DNA of 34,887 nt from Chthonomonas sp. UBA6659 (GTDB lineage: Bacteria > Armatimonadota > Fimbriimonadia > Fimbriimonadales > Fimbriimonadaceae), in NCBI GenBank assembly GCA_002455425.1, contig DKKT01000021.1, positions 1 to 34,887 of the forward strand, in the 5' to 3' direction. The notes under the pieces were generated by a model that saw nothing but the letters and a program-made list of their open reading frames with translations, was not told where the DNA came from and searched no databases. Of the stretch, positions 22,978-30,241 are shown piece by piece. The first letter of the stretch is position 1. The number at the start of each line of letters is the position of its first letter. The translations under genes were made by a program, and so were the position numbers.

Positions 22978-23720
22978 AGGCATGGTGGCGTGGCGTTCGG
23001 CCCTACATCCTTGCCGGACCGATTTACGCCCTCGCCCGCCTCATCGGGGCCTGCCTCAGAATCGAAGTCGTGGGCTATGAGCAGGTTCGCGACCTACCGG
23101 GAAGCACGATCTTCGCCGGCTGGCATGGCCGAACCTTCACCGCGGCGACGTTCTTTCGGGGGCAGGGTGTTTGGACGATCATCAGCCAATCGCGCGATGG
23201 CGAGATGCAGAATCGAATCTTCACCCGGTTCGGGTTCCGAACGATCCGAGGGAGCAGTGGACGCGGTGGCGTCAAGGCGCTGATCGAGGCGATCAAAGTA
23301 CTCAAAGCCGGGGCCAAGATGGCCTTCACCCCCGACGGCCCGCGAGGTCCGACCGGGATGGTCCAAGACGGCATCCTGATGATGGCCCAGAAGTCGGGAG
23401 CGGCCCTCGTTCCGGTCGGCGTGTCGGCCCGACGACGGCGCCTCCTCGGCACATGGGACCGCTACTTGATTCCCGGCTGGTTCACAACCGCGATCATGAT
23501 CTACGGCGAACCGATCCACATCCCGCCCGAGGCTTCCGGACCCGAATTCGAAGCAATCCGCGAGCGATTCCAGTGGGAGATGCATCGCCTCGAGGCCGAG
23601 GCCGAAGTTCGGATGGGGCACCCGCCGATCAGCTGTGGCCAGACGCTGGACCTTTGGCGGCCCAAGTCCGACCCAAGCCGCGTCGATCCACGGGTCCAAT
23701 CCGATACAATCGGAGCATGA
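22974..23720 (+). CDS. DUF374-type lysophospholipid acyltransferase family protein
   Basis: A 248-residue membrane-associated acyltransferase-like protein. The N-terminus is hydrophobic (YILAGPIYALARLIGACLRI, residues 11-30). Family segments are FAGWHGRTF with H51, ISQSRDGEM (70-78), FGFRTIRGSSGRGG, FTPDGPRGPTG (118-128) and GAALVPVGVSARRR. The DUF374 group resembles LpxL/LpxM and PlsC enzymes but lacks the classical HxxxxD, having WHGRTF instead; members are thought to acylate lipid A or related lipids. It overlaps both the rhomboid gene (4 bp) and the metY gene (ATGA). The last 40 residues are variable. Confidence 0.86.
   Translation: MKAWWRGVRPYILAGPIYALARLIGACLRIEVVGYEQVRDLPGSTIFAGWHGRTFTAATFFRGQGVWTIISQSRDGEMQNRIFTRFGFRTIRGSSGRGGVKALIEAIKVLKAGAKMAFTPDGPRGPTGMVQDGILMMAQKSGAALVPVGVSARRRRLLGTWDRYLIPGWFTTAIMIYGEPIHIPPEASGPEFEAIRERFQWEMHRLEAEAEVRMGHPPISCGQTLDLWRPKSDPSRVDPRVQSDTIGA
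23705..23710 (+). promoter_or_regulatory. -10 box TACAAT before metY
   Basis: TACAAT lies inside the end of the acyltransferase gene and ends 6 nt before the metY ATG at 23717. It would let metY be expressed separately from the upstream operon. The following CGGAG could alternatively act as a Shine-Dalgarno sequence in the read-through mRNA, though it is very close to the ATG. Confidence 0.45.
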
Positions 23721-25027
23721 GCCAAGCAGTCGACACCCAGCCCCTTCACTTCGAGACCCTCGCCCTCCACGGGGGCCAGGAAGTCGATCCGACCACCAAG
23801 AGCCGGGCGGTTCCGATCTACCAAACCACGAGCTATGTGTTCGACGACACGAGCCATGCCGCCCGCCTTTTCGCGCTGCAAGAGTTCGGCAACATCTACA
23901 CACGGATCATGAATCCGACGACCGCCGTCCTCGAGGCGCGCATTGCCGCTCTCGAAGGGGGCACCGCCGGTGTGGCGACATCGAGCGGCCAGTCGGCGAT
24001 CTTCATGACCGTCGCGTCGATCCTGGGAGAGGGTGACGAGCTGATCTCGAGCCCTTCGCTCTACGGCGGCACCTACAACCTGTTCGAGCACACACTCCCG
24101 AAGTTCGGCATCAAGGTTCACTTCATCGATCCGGCAGACACCACGGCGATGCGCGCGGCCGTCAACGACCGCACCAAGATGATCTTCGGGGAATCGGTCG
24201 GAAACCCCAAGCTGGACACCTTCCCCTATGAAGTGGCCTCGGCGATCTCCCGGGAGTTCGGGATCCCGATCGTAATCGACAACACCCTGCCGACCCCGTA
24301 CCTGATGCGTCCGATCCAGCACGGTGCCCACATCGTCGTCCACTCCGCAACGAAGTTCCTTGGCGGACATGGAACTTCGATCGGCGGGCTGATCGTCGAC
24401 GGCGGAAACTTCGATTGGAGCACGGGCCGATTCCCAAGCTTCACCGAACCGGATCCGAGCTATCACGGCTTGAAGCTCTGGGAGGTGTTCGGGAACTTCC
24501 CCGGCATGGGGAACGTTGCGTTCGCCATCCGTGCCCGAGTCCAGGGCCTCCGCGACATGGGTCCGTCGATGTCGCCGTTCAACGCGTTTCTCTTCCTGCA
24601 GGGCATCGAAACACTGCACCTCCGGATGGAGCGACACTCGACGAACGGCCAGCGTGTGGCCGAGTTCCTGAGCGCTCATCCGCGAGTCAATTGGGTCAAT
24701 TACCCAGGCCTTCCGACGCATGCCGACCATGCCCGGGCGACCCGGTACCACGATCGGGGGATGTTCGGAGCGATCATCGGATTCGGGATCGAGGGTGGGG
24801 ACGAGGCCGCGATGGCGTTCATCGACCGGCTCAAGATCTTCTCGCTCCTCGCCAATGTCGGCGACGCGAAATCGCTCGTCATTCATCCCGCAAGCACGAC
24901 CCATCAACAGTTGACGCTCGACCAACAGCTCTCGACCGGCGTGTCGCCGGACTTCATCCGCCTGTCCGTCGGACTCGAGAACTCGGACGACCTCATCGCC
25001 GACCTCGACCAGGCGCTGCGAGGCTGA
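23717..25027 (+). CDS. metY: O-acetylhomoserine sulfhydrylase (Cys/Met metabolism PLP enzyme)
   Basis: A 436-residue PLP-dependent enzyme expected to make homocysteine from O-acetylhomoserine and sulfide, bypassing cystathionine in methionine synthesis. The Schiff-base lysine is K213 in VHSATKFLGGHGTSIGG. Other conserved parts are FETLALHGGQEVDPTTKSRA at the N-terminus, YTRIMNPTTAVLEARIAALE (positions 61-80), SSGQSAIFMTVASI, SPSLYGGTYNLF, IDNTLPTPYL and the C-terminal HPASTTHQQL and RLSVGLEN. The length and the long insertion after K213 (DGGNFDWSTGRFPSFTEPD) fit the O-acetylhomoserine sulfhydrylase subgroup rather than the shorter cystathionine gamma-synthase group. Its ATG overlaps the preceding stop. 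No SAM riboswitch is visible upstream. Confidence 0.93.
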   Translation: MSQAVDTQPLHFETLALHGGQEVDPTTKSRAVPIYQTTSYVFDDTSHAARLFALQEFGNIYTRIMNPTTAVLEARIAALEGGTAGVATSSGQSAIFMTVASILGEGDELISSPSLYGGTYNLFEHTLPKFGIKVHFIDPADTTAMRAAVNDRTKMIFGESVGNPKLDTFPYEVASAISREFGIPIVIDNTLPTPYLMRPIQHGAHIVVHSATKFLGGHGTSIGGLIVDGGNFDWSTGRFPSFTEPDPSYHGLKLWEVFGNFPGMGNVAFAIRARVQGLRDMGPSMSPFNAFLFLQGIETLHLRMERHSTNGQRVAEFLSAHPRVNWVNYPGLPTHADHARATRYHDRGMFGAIIGFGIEGGDEAAMAFIDRLKIFSLLANVGDAKSLVIHPASTTHQQLTLDQQLSTGVSPDFIRLSVGLENSDDLIADLDQALRG

Positions 25028-25036
25028 GGCGCATCG

Positions 25037-25060
25037 GCCGCCAGGCAATCCCCTGGCGGC
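25037..25060 (+). terminator. Hairpin between metY and the deacetylase gene
   Basis: gccgccagg (25037-25045) pairs exactly with cctggcggc (25052-25060) around a six-base loop, 10 nt past the metY stop. It is followed by aggtttgccctt, a poor T-tract, so termination may be partial. The deacetylase ATG lies 24 nt downstream. Confidence 0.5.
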
Positions 25061-25083
25061 AGGTTTGCCCTTGTGGCACGAAG

Positions 25084-25779
25084 ATGGCCTTACCTCCGGT
25101 CCTGATGTACCACCGCGTGGCGTCTGCCCCCGTCGGAACCATCGTCCCGGGCCACTATGTTTCCCCGAGGACTTTAGAGCGCCACTTGAGACTGCTGAAT
25201 GCGCGAAAACTGATAGCGCTATCCCCAGCCGAAAGTCGGGACGTGCATCGATCTGGGGTGTTGCTGACCTTCGACGACGGCTACGCCGACTTCGCATCCG
25301 CCGCCGCCCCACGCCTGCGCGAAGCCGGGTTCTCGGCGATCGTCTTCGTCTGCACGGGTCTTCTTGGCGATCACAACGCCTGGGACGTCGCCCTCGGCGA
25401 TGTGCGAGAGCCGCTCATGGACGCCAAGACCATCTCCGACCTCGCGAAGGAGGGATTCTGGTTCGGCGTCCATACGTCACGACACGCCGATCTCACCGCC
25501 GTGCCCGAAACCAGGTTCGAAGACGAGATCTTCGGTCCGCGGCGTCGATTGTCCGAACTGATCGGGGCTGAAGTCGATGACTTCTGCTACCCCTACGGTC
25601 GCCATTCCTCACCCGTTCGCAAGGCCGTGGCCGATGCCGGTTACCGTCGTGGGTTCGCGACAGGTCGAGGGATTCTGGGAGATCCCTACGCGATCGGTCG
25701 GATCAATGTCCGCCGGGATACGACCGCTCTCGTCCTCGCCTACAAACTCCTGCGCCACCGCATGCGAGGCAGTCGTTGA
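25084..25779 (+). CDS. Polysaccharide deacetylase (NodB homology)
   Basis: A 231-residue NodB-type carbohydrate esterase 4 protein, expected to remove N- or O-acetyl groups from a polysaccharide. The first motif TFDDGYAD (62-69) supplies the catalytic base and a metal ligand; the second is HTSRH (H130 and H134, metal ligands); YPYGRHS (169-175) is the third. The N-terminal VLMYHRVAS is typical of this subgroup. No signal peptide is apparent from ATG 25084, so it may act on a cytosolic or lipid-linked intermediate. The frame upstream of this ATG is an antisense-like shadow of metY. It overlaps the following GT4 gene by 4 bp, tying it to glycan assembly. Confidence 0.9.
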   Translation: MALPPVLMYHRVASAPVGTIVPGHYVSPRTLERHLRLLNARKLIALSPAESRDVHRSGVLLTFDDGYADFASAAAPRLREAGFSAIVFVCTGLLGDHNAWDVALGDVREPLMDAKTISDLAKEGFWFGVHTSRHADLTAVPETRFEDEIFGPRRRLSELIGAEVDDFCYPYGRHSSPVRKAVADAGYRRGFATGRGILGDPYAIGRINVRRDTTALVLAYKLLRHRMRGSR

Positions 25780-26924
25780 GCCCCCTGACGATCGTCCAGG
25801 TCTGTAGTGCCCGGACGGGCACGTACGGGGCCGTGATGAGCCTGCTGACCCTCAGTGAAGGCTTGCGCGACGCGGGCCACCGGGTCGTCTTCGCGACCTT
25901 CCGGGGTCGCGCGTTCGGGGAAGAAGTGCGCCGGCGCGGGTTCGAAGTGCACGAAGTGGACTGCGGATTCAAGGTTTCGCCTCGCGCGGTGCTCCAACTT
26001 GCCCGGGTCTTTCGCGAGGTACGGGCGGATGTCGTCCACACCCATCTTTCGACGTCGAGCGTCAACGGGGCACTCGCCGCCCGACTTGCACGCCTACCTT
26101 CGATATCGACGGTCCACGGCATCTCCAACAAATGGTCCTATTGGTTCGCCGATCGGATCGTGGCCGTTTCGGACCAGGCCCGAAGCCACCTGATCGCACA
26201 GGGCCTGCGCGAGGCGCGCGTCGACCGCGTCTACAATGGGGTTACGCTCCCTGCACCCGCGCGGGAGCGGGTGGCCTGGCGTCACGACTGGGGCGTAGCC
26301 GAGAGCGTGCCGGTTCTCGGGACGGTCGCGCGGCTTGTCCCGGCGAAGGGCGTGGCCGACGCGATCCGGGCGTTTGCGACGGTCACGAGGCAACACCCCG
26401 GGTCCATCTTCGTGGTCGCAGGCGATGGACCGGAACGGGAAAGACTCCAGCACCTTGCCGATGAACTCGGAGTCGGACCGCAGGTTCGGTTCTTGGGTTA
26501 TGTGCGCGATGTCGCCGGCTGCCTCAGTGCAATGGACCTGTTTCTCTTTCCGTCCCACCGCGAAGCGATGGGCATCGCGGTCGTCGAGGCGCTCGCCGCC
26601 GGACTCCCCGTAGTCTCGACCGACGTGGGCGGCCTTCCTGAAGTCCTAACCCCGGAGTGCGGTGTGCTCGTTCCCGCCCATGACCCCGGAGCGATGGCGG
26701 ATGCGATTCGAGGGCTTCTCTCCCGCCAGGAATCGAGCGGCGCGTTCTCGGTCGAACGCGCCGCTCAGTTTTCGGTCGCAACGATGGTCGGCGAAACGAT
26801 CGCCGTGTACCGGCGGGCGATCGCTGCGCGCGATCCAATGCGCCTCAGTTCATGCGAGCCGTCCGGACCAAACGATCGAAGGCAGGAGCCAGAGTCTTCT
26901 CGTCCTGCTTCCCCGGGATCTTGA
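25776..26924 (+). CDS. Family 4 glycosyltransferase
   Basis: A 382-residue GT-B glycosyltransferase. The N-terminal half has IVQVCSARTGTYGAVMSLLT and VVHTHLSTSSVNGALAARLA; the donor half has VPVLGTVARLVPAKGVADAI, FVVAGDGPERERLQHLA, VRFLGYVRDV, FLFPSHREAMGIAVVEALAA (the E-x7-E pair) and GLPVVSTDVGGLPEVL. The start is TTG 25776, whose TTGA overlaps the deacetylase stop and follows a GAGG. The last 27 or so residues (after AIAARDP) are unlike the family and are antisense to the end of the convergent gene at 26845, an 80-bp overlap. Most likely a partner of the deacetylase in making or trimming a surface glycan. Confidence 0.9.
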   Translation: MSPLTIVQVCSARTGTYGAVMSLLTLSEGLRDAGHRVVFATFRGRAFGEEVRRRGFEVHEVDCGFKVSPRAVLQLARVFREVRADVVHTHLSTSSVNGALAARLARLPSISTVHGISNKWSYWFADRIVAVSDQARSHLIAQGLREARVDRVYNGVTLPAPARERVAWRHDWGVAESVPVLGTVARLVPAKGVADAIRAFATVTRQHPGSIFVVAGDGPERERLQHLADELGVGPQVRFLGYVRDVAGCLSAMDLFLFPSHREAMGIAVVEALAAGLPVVSTDVGGLPEVLTPECGVLVPAHDPGAMADAIRGLLSRQESSGAFSVERAAQFSVATMVGETIAVYRRAIAARDPMRLSSCEPSGPNDRRQEPESSRPASPGS

Positions 26925-27357
26925 TGCTGAGCGCGAGCAGTCGGTTGTCTTTCGACTTCAGGAGCATGTAGCGCCGCTTGGCAAATCCCTTATCGTCGAG
27001 AACGGAGAACGAAGCCGCTTCATAACCCTGGGCCGTTTTCGTGAGCTTGTACGGCGTCGGGTTGCCGTCCTCCTCGCGAAGGATGAAGTACAGCGACGTC
27101 CGGTACAGTTCGTCCCACGAGTTCCGGGTCGGGGGTGCGGTCATGACACCGATCTCGGCGGCGCCCTTCTCCGGAGAGACCTTTCGCTGGCCGAACGACG
27201 TCTCGGCGCCGACTTCCCAGCCCTTCGGCACTTCGATCGTGTAGGAGGACGTTTCGACGCGCACGAAGCCGTCCTTGAGGTCGGTCGTGCGTGCGTCGCG
27301 CTGAGCGAACGCAGAGATCACGAGGGAGGCGAAAACAAGCACGGTGAAGAGCTTCAT
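26845..27357 (-). CDS. Secreted hypothetical protein, possibly PsbP-like fold
   Basis: A 170-residue protein with a signal peptide (MKLFTVLVFASLVISAFAQ, cleavage near FA-Q). The mature part begins FVRVETSSYTIEVPKGWEVG, the usual opening of PsbP/Mog1/DcrB-like domains, followed by alternating strands (AEIGVMTAPP, SFSVLDDKGFAKRRYMLLKS, RLLALSIKIPG) and a C-terminal helix. The fold suggestion is inference; the function is unknown. ATG 27357 is chosen for the signal peptide. A TAGACT ends 5 nt upstream, another candidate leaderless promoter. Its 3' end overlaps the GT4 gene on the other strand by 80 bp, so the two transcripts would be complementary there. Confidence 0.75.
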   Translation of the reverse strand: MKLFTVLVFASLVISAFAQRDARTTDLKDGFVRVETSSYTIEVPKGWEVGAETSFGQRKVSPEKGAAEIGVMTAPPTRNSWDELYRTSLYFILREEDGNPTPYKLTKTAQGYEAASFSVLDDKGFAKRRYMLLKSKDNRLLALSIKIPGKQDEKTLAPAFDRLVRTARMN

Positions 27358-27441
27358 GGGCGAGTCTACGCTGCGTCGTTCCAAAACATCAGCCGTTGAT
27401 GACGAATTCGTCGGTGGACTGGCGGACGAAGGACGGCGTTG

Positions 27442-27489
27442 TATACTGGGAGTCACCGCTTTCAACGGCGAAAGCGGGCAGTTTGCCCG
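27442..27489 (+). promoter_or_regulatory. rel promoter and structured 5' leader
   Basis: TATACT at 27442-27447 is a good -10 box, giving a leader of about 50 nt. The leader holds two hairpins: ccgctttc/gaaagcgg (27456-27463 with 27470-27477) and cgggca/tgcccg (27475-27480 with 27484-27489). They share 27475-27477, so both cannot form fully at once. The second ends 4 nt before the AAGGG ribosome-binding site at 27494-27498, so the switch could affect initiation. No known riboswitch class is recognised. Confidence 0.5.
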
Positions 27490-27503
27490 CGACAAGGGTA
27501 GCC

Positions 27504-29735
27504 ATGGCGGTTGCGTACGAGATTCCTCATACCTGGGAAGAACCAGAGGCGCTCCACGAGCTCCTCGAACTCGTGCGTGAGCAACGCTCGGATGCCAACC
27601 TCCGCCGCATCCGCTACGCGTTCTACGTGGCCGAAGAGGCCCATTCCGGGCAGGCGCGCGACTCCGGCGAACCTTACATCACCCATCCTCTCGCGGTCGC
27701 GATGATCTTGGCTGAACTCAAGATGGACGACGACTCGATCGTCGCCGCCTTGCTCCATGACGTCCTCGAGGATTGCTCAAGCATCACTCCGGAAACACTC
27801 CGAGCGGCGTTCGGCGAGGACGTGGTCCTCCTCATCGAGGGTGTGACGAAGCTGCGCATGAAGTCTCTCAAGGATGCGAGCCCCCGGCAGCGAGCCAGTG
27901 CCGAGACCCACCGCGCCGCCGAGAGCCTGAGGAAGATGCTCCTCGCGATGGCCAAGGACCTTCGCGTGATGATCATCAAACTCGCCGACCGGCTCCATAA
28001 CATGCGCACCCTCGATTCGCTCTCACCCGAGCGTCGCACCCGCATCGCGGCCGAAACGATGGACATCTTCGCTCCGCTCGCTGCGCGGCTTGGAATCTGG
28101 CAGATGAAGTGGCAACTCGAGGACCTCGCCTTCAAGTATCTCCACCCCAAGGAGTTCCAGGAGATCAGCGACCTCGTCGCAAAATCCCGTAAGGACCGCG
28201 AGGAGGAGCTTCGGACCGCGATCGTGATGCTCAAGGAGCGGCTGGAGGGAAAGGGTCTCCGCAACGTCGAGGTGCAAGGTCGCCCGAAACACCTCTACAG
28301 CATCTTCAATAAGATCGTCAAGCACGGATTCGAGTTCGATCAGATCCTCGATCTGCTCGCGATGCGTATCATCGTCGAGAACGACTCCGACTGCTACGTG
28401 GCCCTCGGGATCGTCCACGATCTCTGGGTGCCCATCGCCGGCCTGTTCTACGACTACATCGCCAAGCCCAAACCCAACGGCTATCGCTCTCTGCACACGA
28501 AGGTGGTCGGGCCCCACGGCGATCCCCTCGAAGTCCAGATCCGAACCCGAGAAATGCACCAGATCGCCGAGTTCGGTGTGGCCGCTCACTGGACCTACAA
28601 GGAAGGCCCGAAAGGTGCCGACACCTCCAATCGGTTCAGCGAACTCCGCCGCCAGCTCTTCGATTGGTCGACCGATGCGACGACTTCCTCCGACTTCCTT
28701 CGATCGGTCTCGACCGATCTCTTCAGCGAACAGGTCTTCGTGTTCACGCCGAAAGGCGACGTCATCGACCTTCCTAAGGAATCGACGCCGATCGACTTCG
28801 CATTCCGGGTCCACACCGAACTCGGTCTTAGGGTCGTCGGGGCCAAAGTCAATGGCTCGATGGTACCGCTCTCGACCGAGCTCCAAAACGGGGACGTGAT
28901 CGAACTCATCACCCGGTCGAACGCCCATCCCAGCCTTGACTGGCTCGAGTTCGTCAAGTCCGCCCACGCCCGTAGCAAACTCCGCAACCATTTCCGCAAG
29001 CGGAACAAAGGCGACAACGCCTCCCGCGGACGGGACGCACTCGAACGCGAGCTCCGGTCGCTCGGGCTTGAACCCAAGGAGTTCCTCGGCGACGACAAGC
29101 TGATGGCGATCGCGAAGACGACCTCTGACTGCGAGAATTCGACCGACGTGCTCGCCAAGGTCGGTGAGGGGTTGATGAGCGTGCAGAGCGTGGTCTCCAA
29201 GCTCCGCGGCGGGTCGCCCCAACAGCAGAAGGCAACGGCTGATACCATCCAGGTCTCGAAGGCGAAAGAGGGCCGACTCTCGCTCGCGGGCACGGGCACC
29301 GACAACGTCATGCTCCGAAGGGCGAAGTGCTGCGACCCGCTCCCGGGAGAAGACGTCACCGGCTACGTCACTCGCGGCAAGGGCATCATGATCCACCGCA
29401 AGGTCTGCCCGAACGCGCTCAACCTGCTTCTCTCCGAGCCCGAGCGACTGGTCAGTCTCGACTGGCCCCCCGACAGCTCGTCGTACTCGGTCATGCTCAA
29501 GATCATCACGGTCAATCGTCAGGGCCTGCTGATGGACATCTCGACGATCCTCGGCGAGGCGAAGGTGAATGTTGCGGCCGCGCGCATACGGACTCTGCCG
29601 AACCAGACCGCGGAGATCGACATCACCGTCGAGGTCCACGACGTCCAGCACCTGAACCAGGTCATGACTCGAATCGGCAACTTCGCGGATGTGATCTCGA
29701 TTCTGCGCATGTTTGGGAGAACCGCCTCGAAATGA
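27504..29735 (+). CDS. rel: Bifunctional (p)ppGpp synthetase/hydrolase Rel
   Basis: A 743-residue RelA/SpoT-family enzyme that makes and degrades the alarmone (p)ppGpp. The hydrolase HD domain is intact: H61 in ITHPLAVA, H85-D86 and E89-D90 in LLHDVLEDC, D162 and N166 in KLADRLHNMRTL. The synthetase domain has YSIFNKI, D283 in ILDLLAMRII, KPNGYRSLHT and E343 in LEVQIRTREMH. A TGS domain follows (VFVFTPKGDVIDLPKEST, 411-428), then the conserved linker cysteines in RAKCCDPLPGEDVTGYV and IHRKVCPN, and a C-terminal ACT domain. Both activities should therefore be present. ATG 27504 is chosen for its AAGGG and its position at the start of homology. It overlaps dtd by 4 bp, a widely conserved pairing. 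Confidence 0.97.
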   Translation: MAVAYEIPHTWEEPEALHELLELVREQRSDANLRRIRYAFYVAEEAHSGQARDSGEPYITHPLAVAMILAELKMDDDSIVAALLHDVLEDCSSITPETLRAAFGEDVVLLIEGVTKLRMKSLKDASPRQRASAETHRAAESLRKMLLAMAKDLRVMIIKLADRLHNMRTLDSLSPERRTRIAAETMDIFAPLAARLGIWQMKWQLEDLAFKYLHPKEFQEISDLVAKSRKDREEELRTAIVMLKERLEGKGLRNVEVQGRPKHLYSIFNKIVKHGFEFDQILDLLAMRIIVENDSDCYVALGIVHDLWVPIAGLFYDYIAKPKPNGYRSLHTKVVGPHGDPLEVQIRTREMHQIAEFGVAAHWTYKEGPKGADTSNRFSELRRQLFDWSTDATTSSDFLRSVSTDLFSEQVFVFTPKGDVIDLPKESTPIDFAFRVHTELGLRVVGAKVNGSMVPLSTELQNGDVIELITRSNAHPSLDWLEFVKSAHARSKLRNHFRKRNKGDNASRGRDALERELRSLGLEPKEFLGDDKLMAIAKTTSDCENSTDVLAKVGEGLMSVQSVVSKLRGGSPQQQKATADTIQVSKAKEGRLSLAGTGTDNVMLRRAKCCDPLPGEDVTGYVTRGKGIMIHRKVCPNALNLLLSEPERLVSLDWPPDSSSYSVMLKIITVNRQGLLMDISTILGEAKVNVAAARIRTLPNQTAEIDITVEVHDVQHLNQVMTRIGNFADVISILRMFGRTASK

Positions 29736-30181
29736 GGGCCGTCGTTCAGCGGGTGCGATCGGCCCAAGTCGAGATCGACGGCGACATCGTGGGCAGCTGC
29801 GGGGTCGGACTACTCGTGTTGGTTGCGGGGGCCGTCAGCGACACTGCCGAAAGCGCGAACAAACTCGCCGACCGTGTCGCCGGCATGCGGATCTTCAACG
29901 ATGCGTCCGGGAAGATGAACCTTGCCCTGGCGGACCTCCCTCCCAGCGACGACCCCCAGATCCTCGTGATCTCGAACTTCACGCTGTTCGGCGACGCCTG
30001 GAGCGGCCGCCGACCGAGCTTCACGCATTCGGCACCCTACGATCAAGGCGAACGCCTGTACGAGGGCTTCATCGCGGCCCTTCGAACACTTGGGGTGCGC
30101 GTCGCAACCGGCATCTTCGGAGCCGACATGCAGGTGTCGCTGGTCAACGATGGCCCGGTGACGCTGATCGTCGACGCGTGA
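29732..30181 (+). CDS. dtd: D-aminoacyl-tRNA deacylase Dtd
   Basis: A 149-residue proofreading enzyme that hydrolyses D-amino acids (and glycine from tRNA-Ala) wrongly attached to tRNA. The N-terminus MRAVVQRVRSAQVEIDG, the middle RIFNDASGKMNLAL, the segment FTLFGDAWSGRRPSFTHSAP and the C-terminal NDGPVTLIVDA are all canonical. The active-site SQFTL motif reads S81-N-F-T-L here (codons TCG AAC TTC ACG CTG), so the usual glutamine is asparagine. The Gly-Pro motif (NDGPVT) is intact. Translation is coupled to rel through ATGA. The gene ends 60 bp from the convergent tyrS; that gap is GC-rich with a short gccccggggc palindrome and no clear terminator. Confidence 0.95.
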   Translation: MRAVVQRVRSAQVEIDGDIVGSCGVGLLVLVAGAVSDTAESANKLADRVAGMRIFNDASGKMNLALADLPPSDDPQILVISNFTLFGDAWSGRRPSFTHSAPYDQGERLYEGFIAALRTLGVRVATGIFGADMQVSLVNDGPVTLIVDA

Positions 30182-30241
30182 CCTCGGGGCCGCTCCGCCG
30201 CCCGCCTCATCGGCCACCGACCTCGATGCCCCGGGGCGGAT

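Noticed and set aside
21034..22983. Minus-strand open frame extending the Spy-like gene to 868 residues
   Set aside because: It lies antisense to yebC and the rhomboid gene, and its protein is composition-driven; the signal peptide at 21033 marks the real start.
23501..25312. Minus-strand frame of 603 residues
   Set aside because: Antisense to metY and its neighbours; no motif or ribosome-binding site.
28023..29651. Minus-strand frame of 542 residues
   Set aside because: Antisense to rel, with shadow composition and no recognisable motif.
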